A stretch of 64,000 nt of DNA from an uncultured Elusimicrobium sp. (GTDB lineage Bacteria; Elusimicrobiota; Elusimicrobia; Elusimicrobiales; Elusimicrobiaceae). Numbering within the stretch: the stretch's first letter is position 1; every line of letters begins with the position of its first letter. The position numbers and the translations under genes are program-made. Where the stretch lies: contig CALAFB010000004.1 of assembly GCA_937891135.1 (NCBI GenBank), forward strand, positions 62,001-126,000. The letters are read 5' to 3'. The notes under the pieces are model-generated. The model was not told the DNA's origin, made no database searches, and was given only the letters and a program-made list of their open reading frames with translations. This document shows, in pieces, positions 9,709-17,522 of the stretch.

Positions 9709-10536
9709 ATGATTTATAGTGGTTTTTGGAGAAGATTTGTTGCTTTTATCATTGACATGCTCATTGTATCTATCCCGACGGCACTTTTATTTATACCTGT
9801 ATTAGGTACCCAATTAGCCGGCGTGGAAACACCCGACCAATTATCCCAAATGCAGTTGGGGTTTCTGGGCCTTACTTTTATCAGTTGGCAATTTTTTTCT
9901 TTGTTAATTACCTGGTTGTATTTTGCCATTTTGGAAAGCGGTGCTAAACAAGCCACCTGGGGTAAACGGCTACTGGGCATTAAAGTAATTACAACAACCG
10001 GGGAACGTATGTCTTTCGGACGGGCTACCGGGCGGTTTTTTTCCAAATCGCTATCGTATGCGATTGTATGGATTGGTTTTATTATGGCCGGGTTTACCAG
10101 CCGCAAACGGGCTTTGCATGATATGATTGCCGGAACGTATGTAGTTAAAAAATCGTTTGAACCGGGACAAGAATTGCCGGAAACAAAATCCCGCAAATTT
10201 CTGTTCGTAATTGCATGTGTGTTATGGGTACTTTTCCTGCTGGGGATAACGGCATTATCCAACATAATGGCAATGTCCCCCACCCAACAAGCCGCCCAGT
10301 TAGCGGCCCAACGGCTCGTCAATTTAACCAACCAACGGATGGCTTTAAAAGAGCCGCTGCGGCTAGAGACTTCTACGTTCTACCAAACCGCCGACGGTTA
10401 CCGGGCCGTCGTAGTAGACCCGCAAACAGACAACAAATTTACATTATTTTTACAAAATTCCTCGGGCCAGGTCTGTTGCCAGGCGTTCCCGTTTGGGGAT
10501 TGCCAGGATACCGGATTTGAACCGTGTGAAAACTAA
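9709..10536 (+). CDS. RDD family membrane protein
   Basis: 275 residues with an N-terminal RDD domain. The conserved start YSGFWRRFVAFIIDMLIV is followed by membrane segments near 15-35, 60-80 and 125-145. The RDD-type motif QATWGKRLLGIKVIT, then RATGRFFSKSLS and KRALHDMIAGTYVV, all match. After a further membrane helix (about 163-185) comes a C-terminal soluble part of about 80 residues with two cysteines close together (QVCCQAFPFGDC), which the neighbouring paralogue lacks. The function of RDD proteins is poorly known; some act as ion antiporters. The ATG was chosen for the strong AAAAGGAG before it. Confidence 0.85.
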   Translation: MIYSGFWRRFVAFIIDMLIVSIPTALLFIPVLGTQLAGVETPDQLSQMQLGFLGLTFISWQFFSLLITWLYFAILESGAKQATWGKRLLGIKVITTTGERMSFGRATGRFFSKSLSYAIVWIGFIMAGFTSRKRALHDMIAGTYVVKKSFEPGQELPETKSRKFLFVIACVLWVLFLLGITALSNIMAMSPTQQAAQLAAQRLVNLTNQRMALKEPLRLETSTFYQTADGYRAVVVDPQTDNKFTLFLQNSSGQVCCQAFPFGDCQDTGFEPCEN

Positions 10537-10548
10537 GGAGAAAAATAT

Positions 10549-11226
10549 ATGAATAACATCTATCCGTATGCCGGGTTTTGGAAACGCGCACTTGCGTTTG
10601 TCATTGACTCGTTTGTTTTGTCTATCCCAGTAGGCCTTGTACTACTGGCCCTGTGGGTACCGCAAATTATGTCTATTATGAAAATGGCCGCCAGCGGTGC
10701 GGAACCGTCCCCCGAAGTTATGATGGGGATTATGACCCGTTATTTTGCCAGTATGGCATTAACTTGGCTTATAGCGATTGTAGGCGGGTGGTTGTATTAC
10801 GCCCTGTTAGAAAGTGGCAAACACCAAGCCACGCTCGGTAAAAGAGCCCTACGTATTAAAGTAACCGGATCCCACGGGCAGCGTATTACATTCGCCCGCG
10901 CAACGGGACGTTTCTTTGCCAAGATGATTTCCGGCATGACCTTATACTTTGGCTTTTATATGGCCGGGTTTACCCAAAAACGCCAAGCCTTGCATGATAT
11001 TGTGGCCGATACCTTTGTAGTGGACAAACAAGCCCAAGAAGGGCCCGAACTGCCTGCCCTGCCGTTTAGCAAAGGATTCTGTGCTACCGGGATTATCGTC
11101 GCCGTGGCCCCGATAGTCATGTATATTGGAATGATTATTTTAATGATTGCCGCCGGGGTAGCTGCCGGAATGAACGAAGCAGAACATCCCCGCCCCGCAG
11201 CCATTACCCAACAAGTGCAACCTTAG
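10549..11226 (+). CDS. RDD family membrane protein (tandem paralogue)
   Basis: 225 residues, clearly related to the protein just upstream. It starts YAGFWKRALAFVIDSFVL, has QATLGKRALRIKVTG, RATGRFFAKMISG and KRQALHDIVADTFVV, and four predicted membrane segments. Spacing of 12 bp with its own TAAGGAG site indicates an operon pair. Two further RDD genes lie at 36.7-37.9 kb. An intrinsic terminator follows 18 bp after the stop codon, ending the forward run. No specific transport role can be assigned. Confidence 0.85.
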   Translation: MNNIYPYAGFWKRALAFVIDSFVLSIPVGLVLLALWVPQIMSIMKMAASGAEPSPEVMMGIMTRYFASMALTWLIAIVGGWLYYALLESGKHQATLGKRALRIKVTGSHGQRITFARATGRFFAKMISGMTLYFGFYMAGFTQKRQALHDIVADTFVVDKQAQEGPELPALPFSKGFCATGIIVAVAPIVMYIGMIILMIAAGVAAGMNEAEHPRPAAITQQVQP

Positions 11227-11244
11227 AAATCTTCTCTTGCAAAT

Positions 11245-11274
11245 ACCCCCGGATCCAAAGTCCGGGGGTTTTAT
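11245..11274 (+). terminator. Intrinsic terminator after the RDD pair
   Basis: The 9-bp stem ACCCCCGGA / TCCGGGGGT (11245-11253 with 11261-11269) has a 7-nt loop and is followed by TTTTA. It ends the forward run and faces the reverse pilin gene, so it may work on both strands. Confidence 0.85.
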
Positions 11275-11276
11275 AG

Positions 11277-11801
11277 TTAATTAAGGTAGTAACAGATATA
11301 ATCATTGTGCTTATCTACTTCGTTACAATCAGCCTGAGTGTGAGGAAAAGCACTACACAACGGGCAGGTGCTTTTATCGCACATACAAACAAATTGTTTG
11401 GAACTCAAATAATAACTAAAAAGATAGATGGTATCATCTTCTCCTTTTGTAAATATCTTGCCTACCCCTACACTTTGACTATCTTCGGGAACTGCTAATG
11501 TGGCAGTGGCAGACCACCCGCTGCTTAACGGGGGGAATTCAATATCTAGTTTATCTAACTGTTCGGTATATTCCCCATTAGCCAGGTAGTAAGTTTCTTC
11601 AGCCTGCGCTATTGCCTTTACGGCAGTAAGGGCCTGTACGGCGCGGCTTTTTTCCACCGCTTTTTGATACTGCGGCAGGGCTACGGCTGCCAAAATACCA
11701 ATAATGAGCACTACAACCAGCAGTTCTAGCAAGGTAAACCCCTTCATAGAACGGACCCTGAAATTTCCCAGGGAACAACTATTTTTTACTATGTATTTCA
11801 T
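11277..11801 (-). CDS. Type IV pilin-like protein, cysteine-rich
   Basis: 174 residues. The prepilin peptidase site is predicted as G21|F22 in MKGFTLLELLVVV, with the +5 Glu. The hydrophobic helix runs to ALPQYQKAVEKSRA, and the next part has the pseudopilin/PilE look ETYYLANGEYTEQL. The C-terminal third is rich in cysteine (CMCDKSTCPLC and two more), suggesting a disulfide-stabilised head. No pilus assembly gene is nearby; it is an orphan unit with its own promoter and a long structured leader. The chosen ATG follows AGAGAGGA at 8 nt; a shorter form starting at Met19 is possible. Confidence 0.88.
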   Translation of the reverse strand: MKYIVKNSCSLGNFRVRSMKGFTLLELLVVVLIIGILAAVALPQYQKAVEKSRAVQALTAVKAIAQAEETYYLANGEYTEQLDKLDIEFPPLSSGWSATATLAVPEDSQSVGVGKIFTKGEDDTIYLFSYYLSSKQFVCMCDKSTCPLCSAFPHTQADCNEVDKHNDYICYYLN

Positions 11802-12111
11802 ATGAGTTATCCTCTCTATGTGTTAATTTCACAATTTACCCCGCCTTGGAAAATCTACACAAAACAACGGCTGATTGCCTGAGTTTCGCTAAGCTTCTAA
11901 AACAATAACAGCCGTAATTTGTTCCCTAATTAGAAAACAAACATTCAGCACAACACAGTCAAGGGATCAGCTTGACCATTTGTTGTGCTTGTATTCGGCT
12001 ATTTTTGGCTTAGCGAAAGGTATTTTTATACCAAGCCCGTATTCTGCATACGGTTCCAAAAACAGAATTAAATTGTATCTATAGTATAATAAAAAAATGC
12101 CTAGATAACAA
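11802..12111 (-). promoter_or_regulatory. Promoter and structured RNA leader, copy 1 (pilin)
   Basis: Reverse strand. A promoter TTGTTA-17-TATACT lies at 12106-12111 and 12083-12088. The RNA then shows: TTTTTGG; hairpin CCGTAT/ATACGG (12048-12053 with 12037-12042); a long-range 11-bp helix (12008-12018 with 11883-11893, both perfect); inside it CCAAAAA and AATAGCCG (11996-12003) pairing with CGGCTGTT (11907-11914). Two inner hairpins follow: the larger AGCACAACA/TGTTGTGCT capped by GTCAAG/CTTGAC, then TTTGTT/AACAAA. A further segment AACGGCTG on the plus strand (11866-11873) offers an alternative partner for CGGCTG. The region ends in the Shine-Dalgarno. It belongs to the six-copy leader class described in the findings. 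Confidence 0.8.
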
Positions 12112-12203
12112 GGCAGCTGCCGCTATGTGTTTTCTAATGCGGGCTTATATTTTCTCTACGTGAAACTCCCCGAGCTCCCGCCTGCGATGTCCTGTGAGGT
12201 AGA

Positions 12204-12240
12204 CATCAAAAAGGACCGGATTTACCAGCCCTTTTTGATG
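12204..12240 (-). terminator. Intrinsic terminator after tolB
   Basis: A perfect 11-bp stem CATCAAAAAGG / CCTTTTTGATG (12204-12214 with 12230-12240) lies 26 bp past the tolB stop. The U-rich tract is inside the 3' arm rather than after it, so termination strength is uncertain. The stretch between this hairpin and the pilin promoter (12112-12203) contains nothing I can assign. Confidence 0.55.
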
Positions 12241-12265
12241 AAGAAAAACAAGTTAGGAACAAATT

Positions 12266-13561
12266 TTACATACTCCAATGCGGAGTAAAACTATCCCCTG
12301 CTACATCCGCTAGTAAGTGCGGGGCACTACCGTCCATATCCATCATATACAACTGCCGGCGGCCGTTACGCGTAGTGGTAAAGGCAATAAACCGTCCGTC
12401 GGGGGACCACGTAGGGTCTTCGTTAGACCCGGCATCACTAGTTAAGCGTTTGATATGGGTACCCGTCAAATCCACTAAGAAAATATCCATCGGGTGATAA
12501 GCCCCTTCCCGCCCGGAAAATACGATCCATTCCCCGGTAGGAGACCATTGAGGTGTATCGGACCAGTTAAAGTTTTTAGTTAACGGACGCGTTTGCCCGG
12601 TAGCTAATTCCATTACATAAATTTGCGGATTACCCGCCCGGTTAGACACAAACGTAATGTATTTACCGTCCGGCGAATAAGACGGGGACCCATCTACCGC
12701 GGTAGTTTTATTGGTAATTTGTACTTTTTGCTGGGTTTCCAAATTGTAAATATAGATACTCGGGTTGGTACCGCCGGAACTCGTAAATACAAGGGCTTTC
12801 CCGTCCGGAGATACTCCCCCAATTAAACTGAGTCCTTTCTTAATAATAATAGGCGAAATTTTCCCGGCACGCAAATCAATAGCAAAAATATCCGGGTTGC
12901 GGTATTTATACGTAGTATAGAAAATGCGCCCATCTTTGCTCCAGCGCGGCAAAATAGAAATAGAATTATCTTTCGTTAATTTTTGCAGATTGTGCCCGTC
13001 ATAATCTACCACGTAAATTTCTTTGTGACGGGTCGCATTATTAGCAAAGGCGATTTTCGTGTCGGCAATTCCGCGTTTGCCCAGTAAAGCGGAAATGATT
13101 TGGTCCGACGCAATATGCGCCAACCGACGTAAACTGTTTTTAGTACCTTTAAAAGCCTTGGCAAATACGGCACTACGGCTGGACATATCATAAACGTATA
13201 TTTTAATGGTGTAATAGGGCTCAGCATAGTGAATCGTACCCGTTAACACATAACTGGGCTTTTTACCTTCTTTGGTCCAGGCCGCTAACGAATCTTTCAC
13301 GTGGGAAGGATCAAATGCAGGCCCGTCTTCAGACACATCAAAATAACGCGCAAATAACAAATCGGCCCGCATGACCTCATGCACTTCTTGGGCAGCTTCT
13401 TGGCTAGATTCATCCGCCGTAAAAGCAGGCATACCCAGTAACGGTAGCTGTTGTTTCCCCGCTGAAGTAATACCAATATAAACATCTGTTTTAGTAGGAG
13501 CGGCAATTCCTACACCGGCACAAAGTACAACGATACACCCTAAAAAAATTTTTCTTATCAT
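12266..13561 (-). CDS. tolB: Tol-Pal system protein TolB
   Basis: 431 residues, the family length. A signal peptide (MIRKIFLGCIVVLCAGVGIAA) precedes the N-terminal alpha/beta domain (25-170). A six-bladed beta-propeller follows with repeated signatures LPRWSKDGRI, GGVSPDGKALVF, PSYSPDGKYITF, TPQWSPTGEWIVFSG and PTWSPDGRFIAF. TolB is the periplasmic partner of Pal and keeps the outer membrane attached during division. It is last in the reverse operon pal-cpoB-tolB, 9 bp after cpoB. The inner-membrane parts TolQ, TolR and TolA are not in this window. Confidence 0.95.
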   Translation of the reverse strand: MIRKIFLGCIVVLCAGVGIAAPTKTDVYIGITSAGKQQLPLLGMPAFTADESSQEAAQEVHEVMRADLLFARYFDVSEDGPAFDPSHVKDSLAAWTKEGKKPSYVLTGTIHYAEPYYTIKIYVYDMSSRSAVFAKAFKGTKNSLRRLAHIASDQIISALLGKRGIADTKIAFANNATRHKEIYVVDYDGHNLQKLTKDNSISILPRWSKDGRIFYTTYKYRNPDIFAIDLRAGKISPIIIKKGLSLIGGVSPDGKALVFTSSGGTNPSIYIYNLETQQKVQITNKTTAVDGSPSYSPDGKYITFVSNRAGNPQIYVMELATGQTRPLTKNFNWSDTPQWSPTGEWIVFSGREGAYHPMDIFLVDLTGTHIKRLTSDAGSNEDPTWSPDGRFIAFTTTRNGRRQLYMMDMDGSAPHLLADVAGDSFTPHWSM

Positions 13562-13570
13562 AAACCGTGA

Positions 13571-14257
13571 TTATTTTAATTTGGCTAGTTCGGCTTTGGC
13601 TTGGACAGCTTCAGAAGATTGGGGAAAATCCTGCACGACAGAAGCCAAATACCGTTTAGCTTCCTCCGTTTTGCCGAGGGGCAAAATGCTAAGCGCATAT
13701 TTTAAACGCGCGGAAGCCGTTAATTTGCTTTTTGGAAATTGTTGTAAGAGCGTAGCGTATGCCACCGCCCCTTTTTTGGTTTGACCAACGGCAATATAGG
13801 CATCGCCCATATATAAATAAGCCTGGTCTGCCTGTTCACTTTCCGGATATTTAGACAAATATAATTTAAATCCGGCAGCAGCGGTTTCATACGCGCCCTT
13901 ATCTAAATGATTTTTAGCCTCGGTAAATAAATCAGAAGGAAGAACAGCCGCTGGCTGTGCAACAGGTATTTCTTCCGATGAGGCCGCCACACGAGCACTC
14001 GGGCGAAGAACGGCAGAAATATCATCTAATTTAGCTGACAAGCCCGAAATTTGGCTGCCGGTTTGTTCTAAATTTTCATTTGAAACGGCTAAATTTTGGT
14101 TGAGTTCATCCATTTTGCTGGCTAGTTCTGCCTGATTGGCCTGCATTTGGGAAACAATGGCTTTTAATTCACTAATATCTTGTTGGCTGGCCGGCAAACA
14201 ACCGGATAACAAAGAGCCCGCACTCCCTATTAAAATAAGTGTACATATATTTTTCAT
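13571..14257 (-). CDS. cpoB: CpoB/YbgF-like Tol-Pal accessory lipoprotein
   Basis: 228 residues. The lipobox LLSGC places the acylated cysteine at residue 20, so unlike E. coli CpoB this copy looks like a lipoprotein. A predicted coiled coil covers about 25-80 (repeated LKAIVSQMQANQ-type heptads, then NQNLAVSNENLEQ). A C-terminal TPR array (about 105-225) has units ending in YPESEQADQAYLYMGDAY, FPKSKLTASARLKYAL and FPQSSEAVQAKAELA. The family coordinates outer-membrane constriction with peptidoglycan synthesis. It lies between pal and tolB. Confidence 0.88.
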   Translation of the reverse strand: MKNICTLILIGSAGSLLSGCLPASQQDISELKAIVSQMQANQAELASKMDELNQNLAVSNENLEQTGSQISGLSAKLDDISAVLRPSARVAASSEEIPVAQPAAVLPSDLFTEAKNHLDKGAYETAAAGFKLYLSKYPESEQADQAYLYMGDAYIAVGQTKKGAVAYATLLQQFPKSKLTASARLKYALSILPLGKTEEAKRYLASVVQDFPQSSEAVQAKAELAKLK

Positions 14258-14288
14258 AGATGGACGGGCTCCTTGTCAAACAAACAGA

Positions 14289-14795
14289 TTAGTTAGCTTG
14301 TAAAAGCGTATCTGCCCGGCGGTTTTGGGCCCAGCAGGCTTGAGTAGCTTCGTAGCAAACCGGTTTTTCTTCACCATAAGAAACCGTGGCGATTTTGTTA
14401 GCCGGAATACCTAAGCGTACATAATAGGCTTTTACTTCGTTCGCGCGTTTTTGACCAAGCGCGATGTTGTAAGCAGTAGTACCGCGATCATCACAATTCC
14501 CTTCTACCACTACTTGGTAATTGGCCACAGCAGAAGCGGCAGCTTTAATGGCTTGTGCGTTGGCTTCTACAATTTTGCGATTATCCGCAGACAAGGTAGC
14601 TTTATCCAAGGCGAAGTGAACCACTCCCAAGGCAACTTCTTGCGCCGGGACTTCCACATCTTCTTCAGCCACTACCATTTCGGAAACGGCTACTACGGTG
14701 CCGTCATTAGCGGCATCATCTTTTTTGTTTTTGCTGCAGGCGGTTAAACCAGCGGCTACAGCAAATACTAATACTACTTTGAGTAAGTTTTTCAT
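14289..14795 (-). CDS. pal: Peptidoglycan-associated lipoprotein Pal
   Basis: 168 residues. A lipobox LTAC gives the lipidated Cys20. The OmpA-like domain (about 60-165) has the Pal signature VVVEGNCDDRGTTAYNIALG, then ANEVKAYYVRLGI and TVSYGEEKPVC. It anchors the outer membrane to peptidoglycan. The frame continues 22 codons upstream, but the ATG at 14795 follows GGAGAG at 6 nt and starts the signal peptide, so I chose it. Promoter elements are seen about 40 bp upstream. First gene of pal-cpoB-tolB. Confidence 0.94.
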   Translation of the reverse strand: MKNLLKVVLVFAVAAGLTACSKNKKDDAANDGTVVAVSEMVVAEEDVEVPAQEVALGVVHFALDKATLSADNRKIVEANAQAIKAAASAVANYQVVVEGNCDDRGTTAYNIALGQKRANEVKAYYVRLGIPANKIATVSYGEEKPVCYEATQACWAQNRRADTLLQAN

Positions 14796-14831
14796 TGCTC
14801 TCTCCGTTATAAGTTGAACTTCTACATATAA

Positions 14832-14861
14832 ATAATAGCAACTTTGCATTAACAAGGTCAA
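14832..14861 (-). promoter_or_regulatory. Sigma-70-type promoter of pal-cpoB-tolB
   Basis: On the reverse strand TTGACC (14856-14861) and TATTAT (14832-14837) are 18 bp apart, 37 bp upstream of the pal ATG. Confidence 0.6.
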
Positions 14862-14928
14862 CTGGTTTTTAAATTCTAAATAGGCTCAGTCTTTAAAGGA
14901 CCTAATTTTTAAATAGGTCTTTTAGCCC

Positions 14929-14956
14929 TTGAAATAAAACCAGACTTCCTTATACT
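14929..14956 (+). promoter_or_regulatory. Sigma-70-type promoter of the secreted-protein gene
   Basis: TTGAAA (14929-14934) and TATACT (14951-14956) are 16 bp apart. The ATG lies 42 bp downstream behind a strong GAGGAGGA. A short hairpin GGACCTA/TAGGTCT followed by TTT (14898-14923) sits just upstream of this promoter, between the divergent pal and forward promoters. Confidence 0.6.
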
Positions 14957-14998
14957 ATAAATAACTAAGAAAAACCCTAATTGAGGAGGATATTTCTT

Positions 14999-15877
14999 AT
15001 GAAAAACGTATTATTTGGTTTTATGTTAGTAAGTATCAGCCAATTAGCTTTTGCACAATATTGGGGCCCGAACCCGACTTTGGCCCAAAAAGGACAGCGG
15101 GATGCCCAACAAGCAACTGCCAAAAAAGCTGCTAAAGCCCAAAAACCGGCAGACCAGCCTGCTGCGCAACCTGCAGCTAGTGCAGCTGCCGCGCCGTCCG
15201 CCTTGGACCAGGCCATTGAAGAACAGGTGTTACAGGCACAACGTAATGAAGCCTGGCGCGTACATACCGCAGGAGTAAACGGGGAGTCACCCAGTAAGAT
15301 TTCAAGCAATCCAAAAGACTCCCGTGAGATCTATTTAAACGGTCAGAGATTTCGCTTGCGGAAAAAAGAACGAAATTATAAAGTTAACGCCGACGACGAT
15401 GATGATATCCACACCTATACCAACCAAACTAATAACGATACCATTCAAGTGTACCGCCGTAGAAATCTGTTCCTCGAAGATGGAACCGGCGAACCTCGCT
15501 GGATGAATCAGGGTGAGGATTATCGGAAAACTCATCCATTCCAAAGAACAGCCAGCGAATCCACCAAGAAAAACGGCATCGTAGATAGAATAGAAGCTTG
15601 TGAAGAAACAAACCCGGATGGAAGCTGCCGTTACGTGGTAAAAAGAAGCATAATTGACTATACGAAAGCGCGTAATTTTGGCAATCCTACTCCGGGAACG
15701 GTGGTAGTTATTAAACGGAACTTGTATAACAACTATTCCGGCCCCACACCTTTGAGAGACCTCAAGAGAGGAACCTACCAATCGTTAAAAAATACGAATA
15801 TTCAGCAGACCTTTGGCGTTAATTTTAAGCCAACAGGAAGAAACGATATCTATGGCCCGGAGACATACCCCGACTAA
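14999..15877 (+). CDS. Secreted protein of unknown function
   Basis: 292 residues. I do not recognise the family. A signal peptide (MKNVLFGFMLVSISQLAFA) is followed by QYWGPNPT and then a low-complexity Ala/Lys/Pro/Gln stretch at about 35-75. The rest is a hydrophilic, charged region with an acidic run (NADDDDDIHTYT) and one cysteine pair (ACEETNPDGSC). There are no membrane segments after the signal peptide, so it should be periplasmic or exported. The start was chosen for GAGGAGGA 7 nt before the ATG; an in-frame ATG 18 bp earlier lacks such a site. It is a single-gene unit with its own promoter and terminator. Confidence 0.8.
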   Translation: MKNVLFGFMLVSISQLAFAQYWGPNPTLAQKGQRDAQQATAKKAAKAQKPADQPAAQPAASAAAAPSALDQAIEEQVLQAQRNEAWRVHTAGVNGESPSKISSNPKDSREIYLNGQRFRLRKKERNYKVNADDDDDIHTYTNQTNNDTIQVYRRRNLFLEDGTGEPRWMNQGEDYRKTHPFQRTASESTKKNGIVDRIEACEETNPDGSCRYVVKRSIIDYTKARNFGNPTPGTVVVIKRNLYNNYSGPTPLRDLKRGTYQSLKNTNIQQTFGVNFKPTGRNDIYGPETYPD

Positions 15878-15895
15878 AATTCGTTCACGTAAAGA

Positions 15896-15922
15896 CCCGG
15901 CTTTTGCATAGCCGGGCCTTTT
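15896..15922 (+). terminator. Intrinsic terminator after the secreted-protein gene
   Basis: A 7-bp stem CCCGGCT / AGCCGGG (15896-15902 with 15910-15916) is followed by CCTTTT. It lies 18 bp past the stop codon, between convergent genes. Confidence 0.8.
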
Positions 15923-15942
15923 GACTTGAGAATGTATGGAAC

Positions 15943-17451
15943 TTATTTTTCTTCTTCGTCCAGTTTTTTAAGCGTGGGGAAGAAAATAATCTCACGGATA
16001 GAGTCTTGCCCGGTCAGCATCATAATAATCCGGTCAATCCCAATGCCCATGCCCCCTGTGGGCGGCATACCGGACTCCATGGCTTCAATATAATCGGCAT
16101 CTAAAATATCGGCATTTTCGGCATCTTCGCCTTTGGCCGCGGCTTTGGCGGCAGCTTGGTCTTTTAAGCGTTGGAGTTGGTCCGCCGGGTCGTTGAGCTC
16201 GGTATACGCGTTGCCGAGTTCTTGGCCGTTGACAAACACTTCAAACCGCTCCACGAGTTCCGGGTCACCGGGTTTGGTTTTAGAGAACGGGCTGACAGCC
16301 GTCGGGTAATCCAGCGCAATCACCGGGTTGTGGTAATCAGCTAGCAACTTACCTTCAAACAGTTCGTCAAAAATCGCACTGTCAGAATCATCCGCGGAAA
16401 ATTTAATCCCTTGTTCGCGTGCAACTTCTTCCAACTTGGCGCGGTTAAATTTTCGGCCGTCTAATACTTCGTGAATGTCGCGGCCGAATTTTTCCTGCCA
16501 CGCCACCGGGATATACAAGCGTTTGTACGGCGGGCGCAAGTCCACTTCGTAGCCGCGGAATTGCACTTTTTCTACGCCAATGGCTTTGGCGGCGTTGCCT
16601 AAAATTTCATCAAATAAATCCGCCATGGTATTGACGTCCCCATACGCCTGATACAGTTCCATCATGGTAAATTCGGGGTTGTGGGTAGTATCAATACCCT
16701 CGTTACGGAACATATGCCCGATTTCATAAATCCGGTCCAGCCCGCCGATAATCAAGCGTTTGTGATGCAACTCCAGCGCAATACGCATATACAGCGGCAT
16801 TTTGAGCGCATTGTGGAACGTCTCAAACGGACGTGCAATCGCTCCGCCGGAGGACGGATTTAAAATCGGCGTTTCCACTTCTAAAAATCCTTTTTCGTCT
16901 AAAGTTTTGCGGATAGAAGAAATAATCTTCGCGCGTTTGACAAAAATATCTTTGACTTCTTCGTTAGCAATCAAATCCAAATGGCGTTTGCGGAAACGGA
17001 CCTCGGTATCTTGCAGGCCGTGGTATTTTTCCGGCATAGGGCGGATGGCTTTGGAAAGCAAGGTCATTTTAGTTACTTTAATGGTTTTTTCGCCGGTTTT
17101 CGTTACAAAAATATGCCCGGTTACAGACACAAAATCCCCTACTGCAATATGTTTTTTGAAGAAAGTATAGGCTTCTTCGCCCAAATTATCTTTGGCTACA
17201 TACAGTTGGATACGGCCCGAAAAATCCCGCAAATGGGCAAAAGCAGCCTTGCCCATTAAGCGGATTTGCATCAAGCGGCCCGCCGTAATAGCATCGGCAT
17301 TTTCAGCTAAGTTTTTAGCTTCTGCACAGGAAATTTGTTTTTCACAGCGGTTCGGATAAGGAGTAATACCCATTTGGCGGATTTCTTCCACTTCTTGGTA
17401 GCGTTGTTTGATAATGCCTTCTAAGGCAGTATTGTGTTGTTGTTCAGCCAT
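15943..17451 (-). CDS. lysS: Lysyl-tRNA synthetase, class II
   Basis: 502 residues. The N-terminal OB-fold (about 55-150) has GRLMQIRLMGKAAFAHLRDF. Class II motif 1 (KRAKIISSIRKTLDEKGFLEVETP), motif 2 (around FRNEGIDTTHNPEFTMMELY) and motif 3 (PPTGGMGIGIDRIIMML) are intact. The enzyme charges tRNA-Lys. The ATG follows TTGAGGT at 7 nt. It is a single gene transcribed away from the ankyrin gene. An insertion rich in Ala/Lys around residues 450-475 is within normal variation. Confidence 0.97.
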   Translation of the reverse strand: MAEQQHNTALEGIIKQRYQEVEEIRQMGITPYPNRCEKQISCAEAKNLAENADAITAGRLMQIRLMGKAAFAHLRDFSGRIQLYVAKDNLGEEAYTFFKKHIAVGDFVSVTGHIFVTKTGEKTIKVTKMTLLSKAIRPMPEKYHGLQDTEVRFRKRHLDLIANEEVKDIFVKRAKIISSIRKTLDEKGFLEVETPILNPSSGGAIARPFETFHNALKMPLYMRIALELHHKRLIIGGLDRIYEIGHMFRNEGIDTTHNPEFTMMELYQAYGDVNTMADLFDEILGNAAKAIGVEKVQFRGYEVDLRPPYKRLYIPVAWQEKFGRDIHEVLDGRKFNRAKLEEVAREQGIKFSADDSDSAIFDELFEGKLLADYHNPVIALDYPTAVSPFSKTKPGDPELVERFEVFVNGQELGNAYTELNDPADQLQRLKDQAAAKAAAKGEDAENADILDADYIEAMESGMPPTGGMGIGIDRIIMMLTGQDSIREIIFFPTLKKLDEEEK

Positions 17452-17522
17452 AATAAAACCTCAATATAAGTAATTATTTATATTTTACCAATTTATTACC
17501 CTCAATGTGCTAAAATAGAGAT

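Noticed and set aside
11802..12090. A GEMM-type c-di-GMP riboswitch before the pilin
   Set aside because: The position would fit, because such riboswitches control pilins elsewhere, but the characteristic GEMM core and its GNRA tetraloop-receptor sequence are not seen in any of the six leaders.
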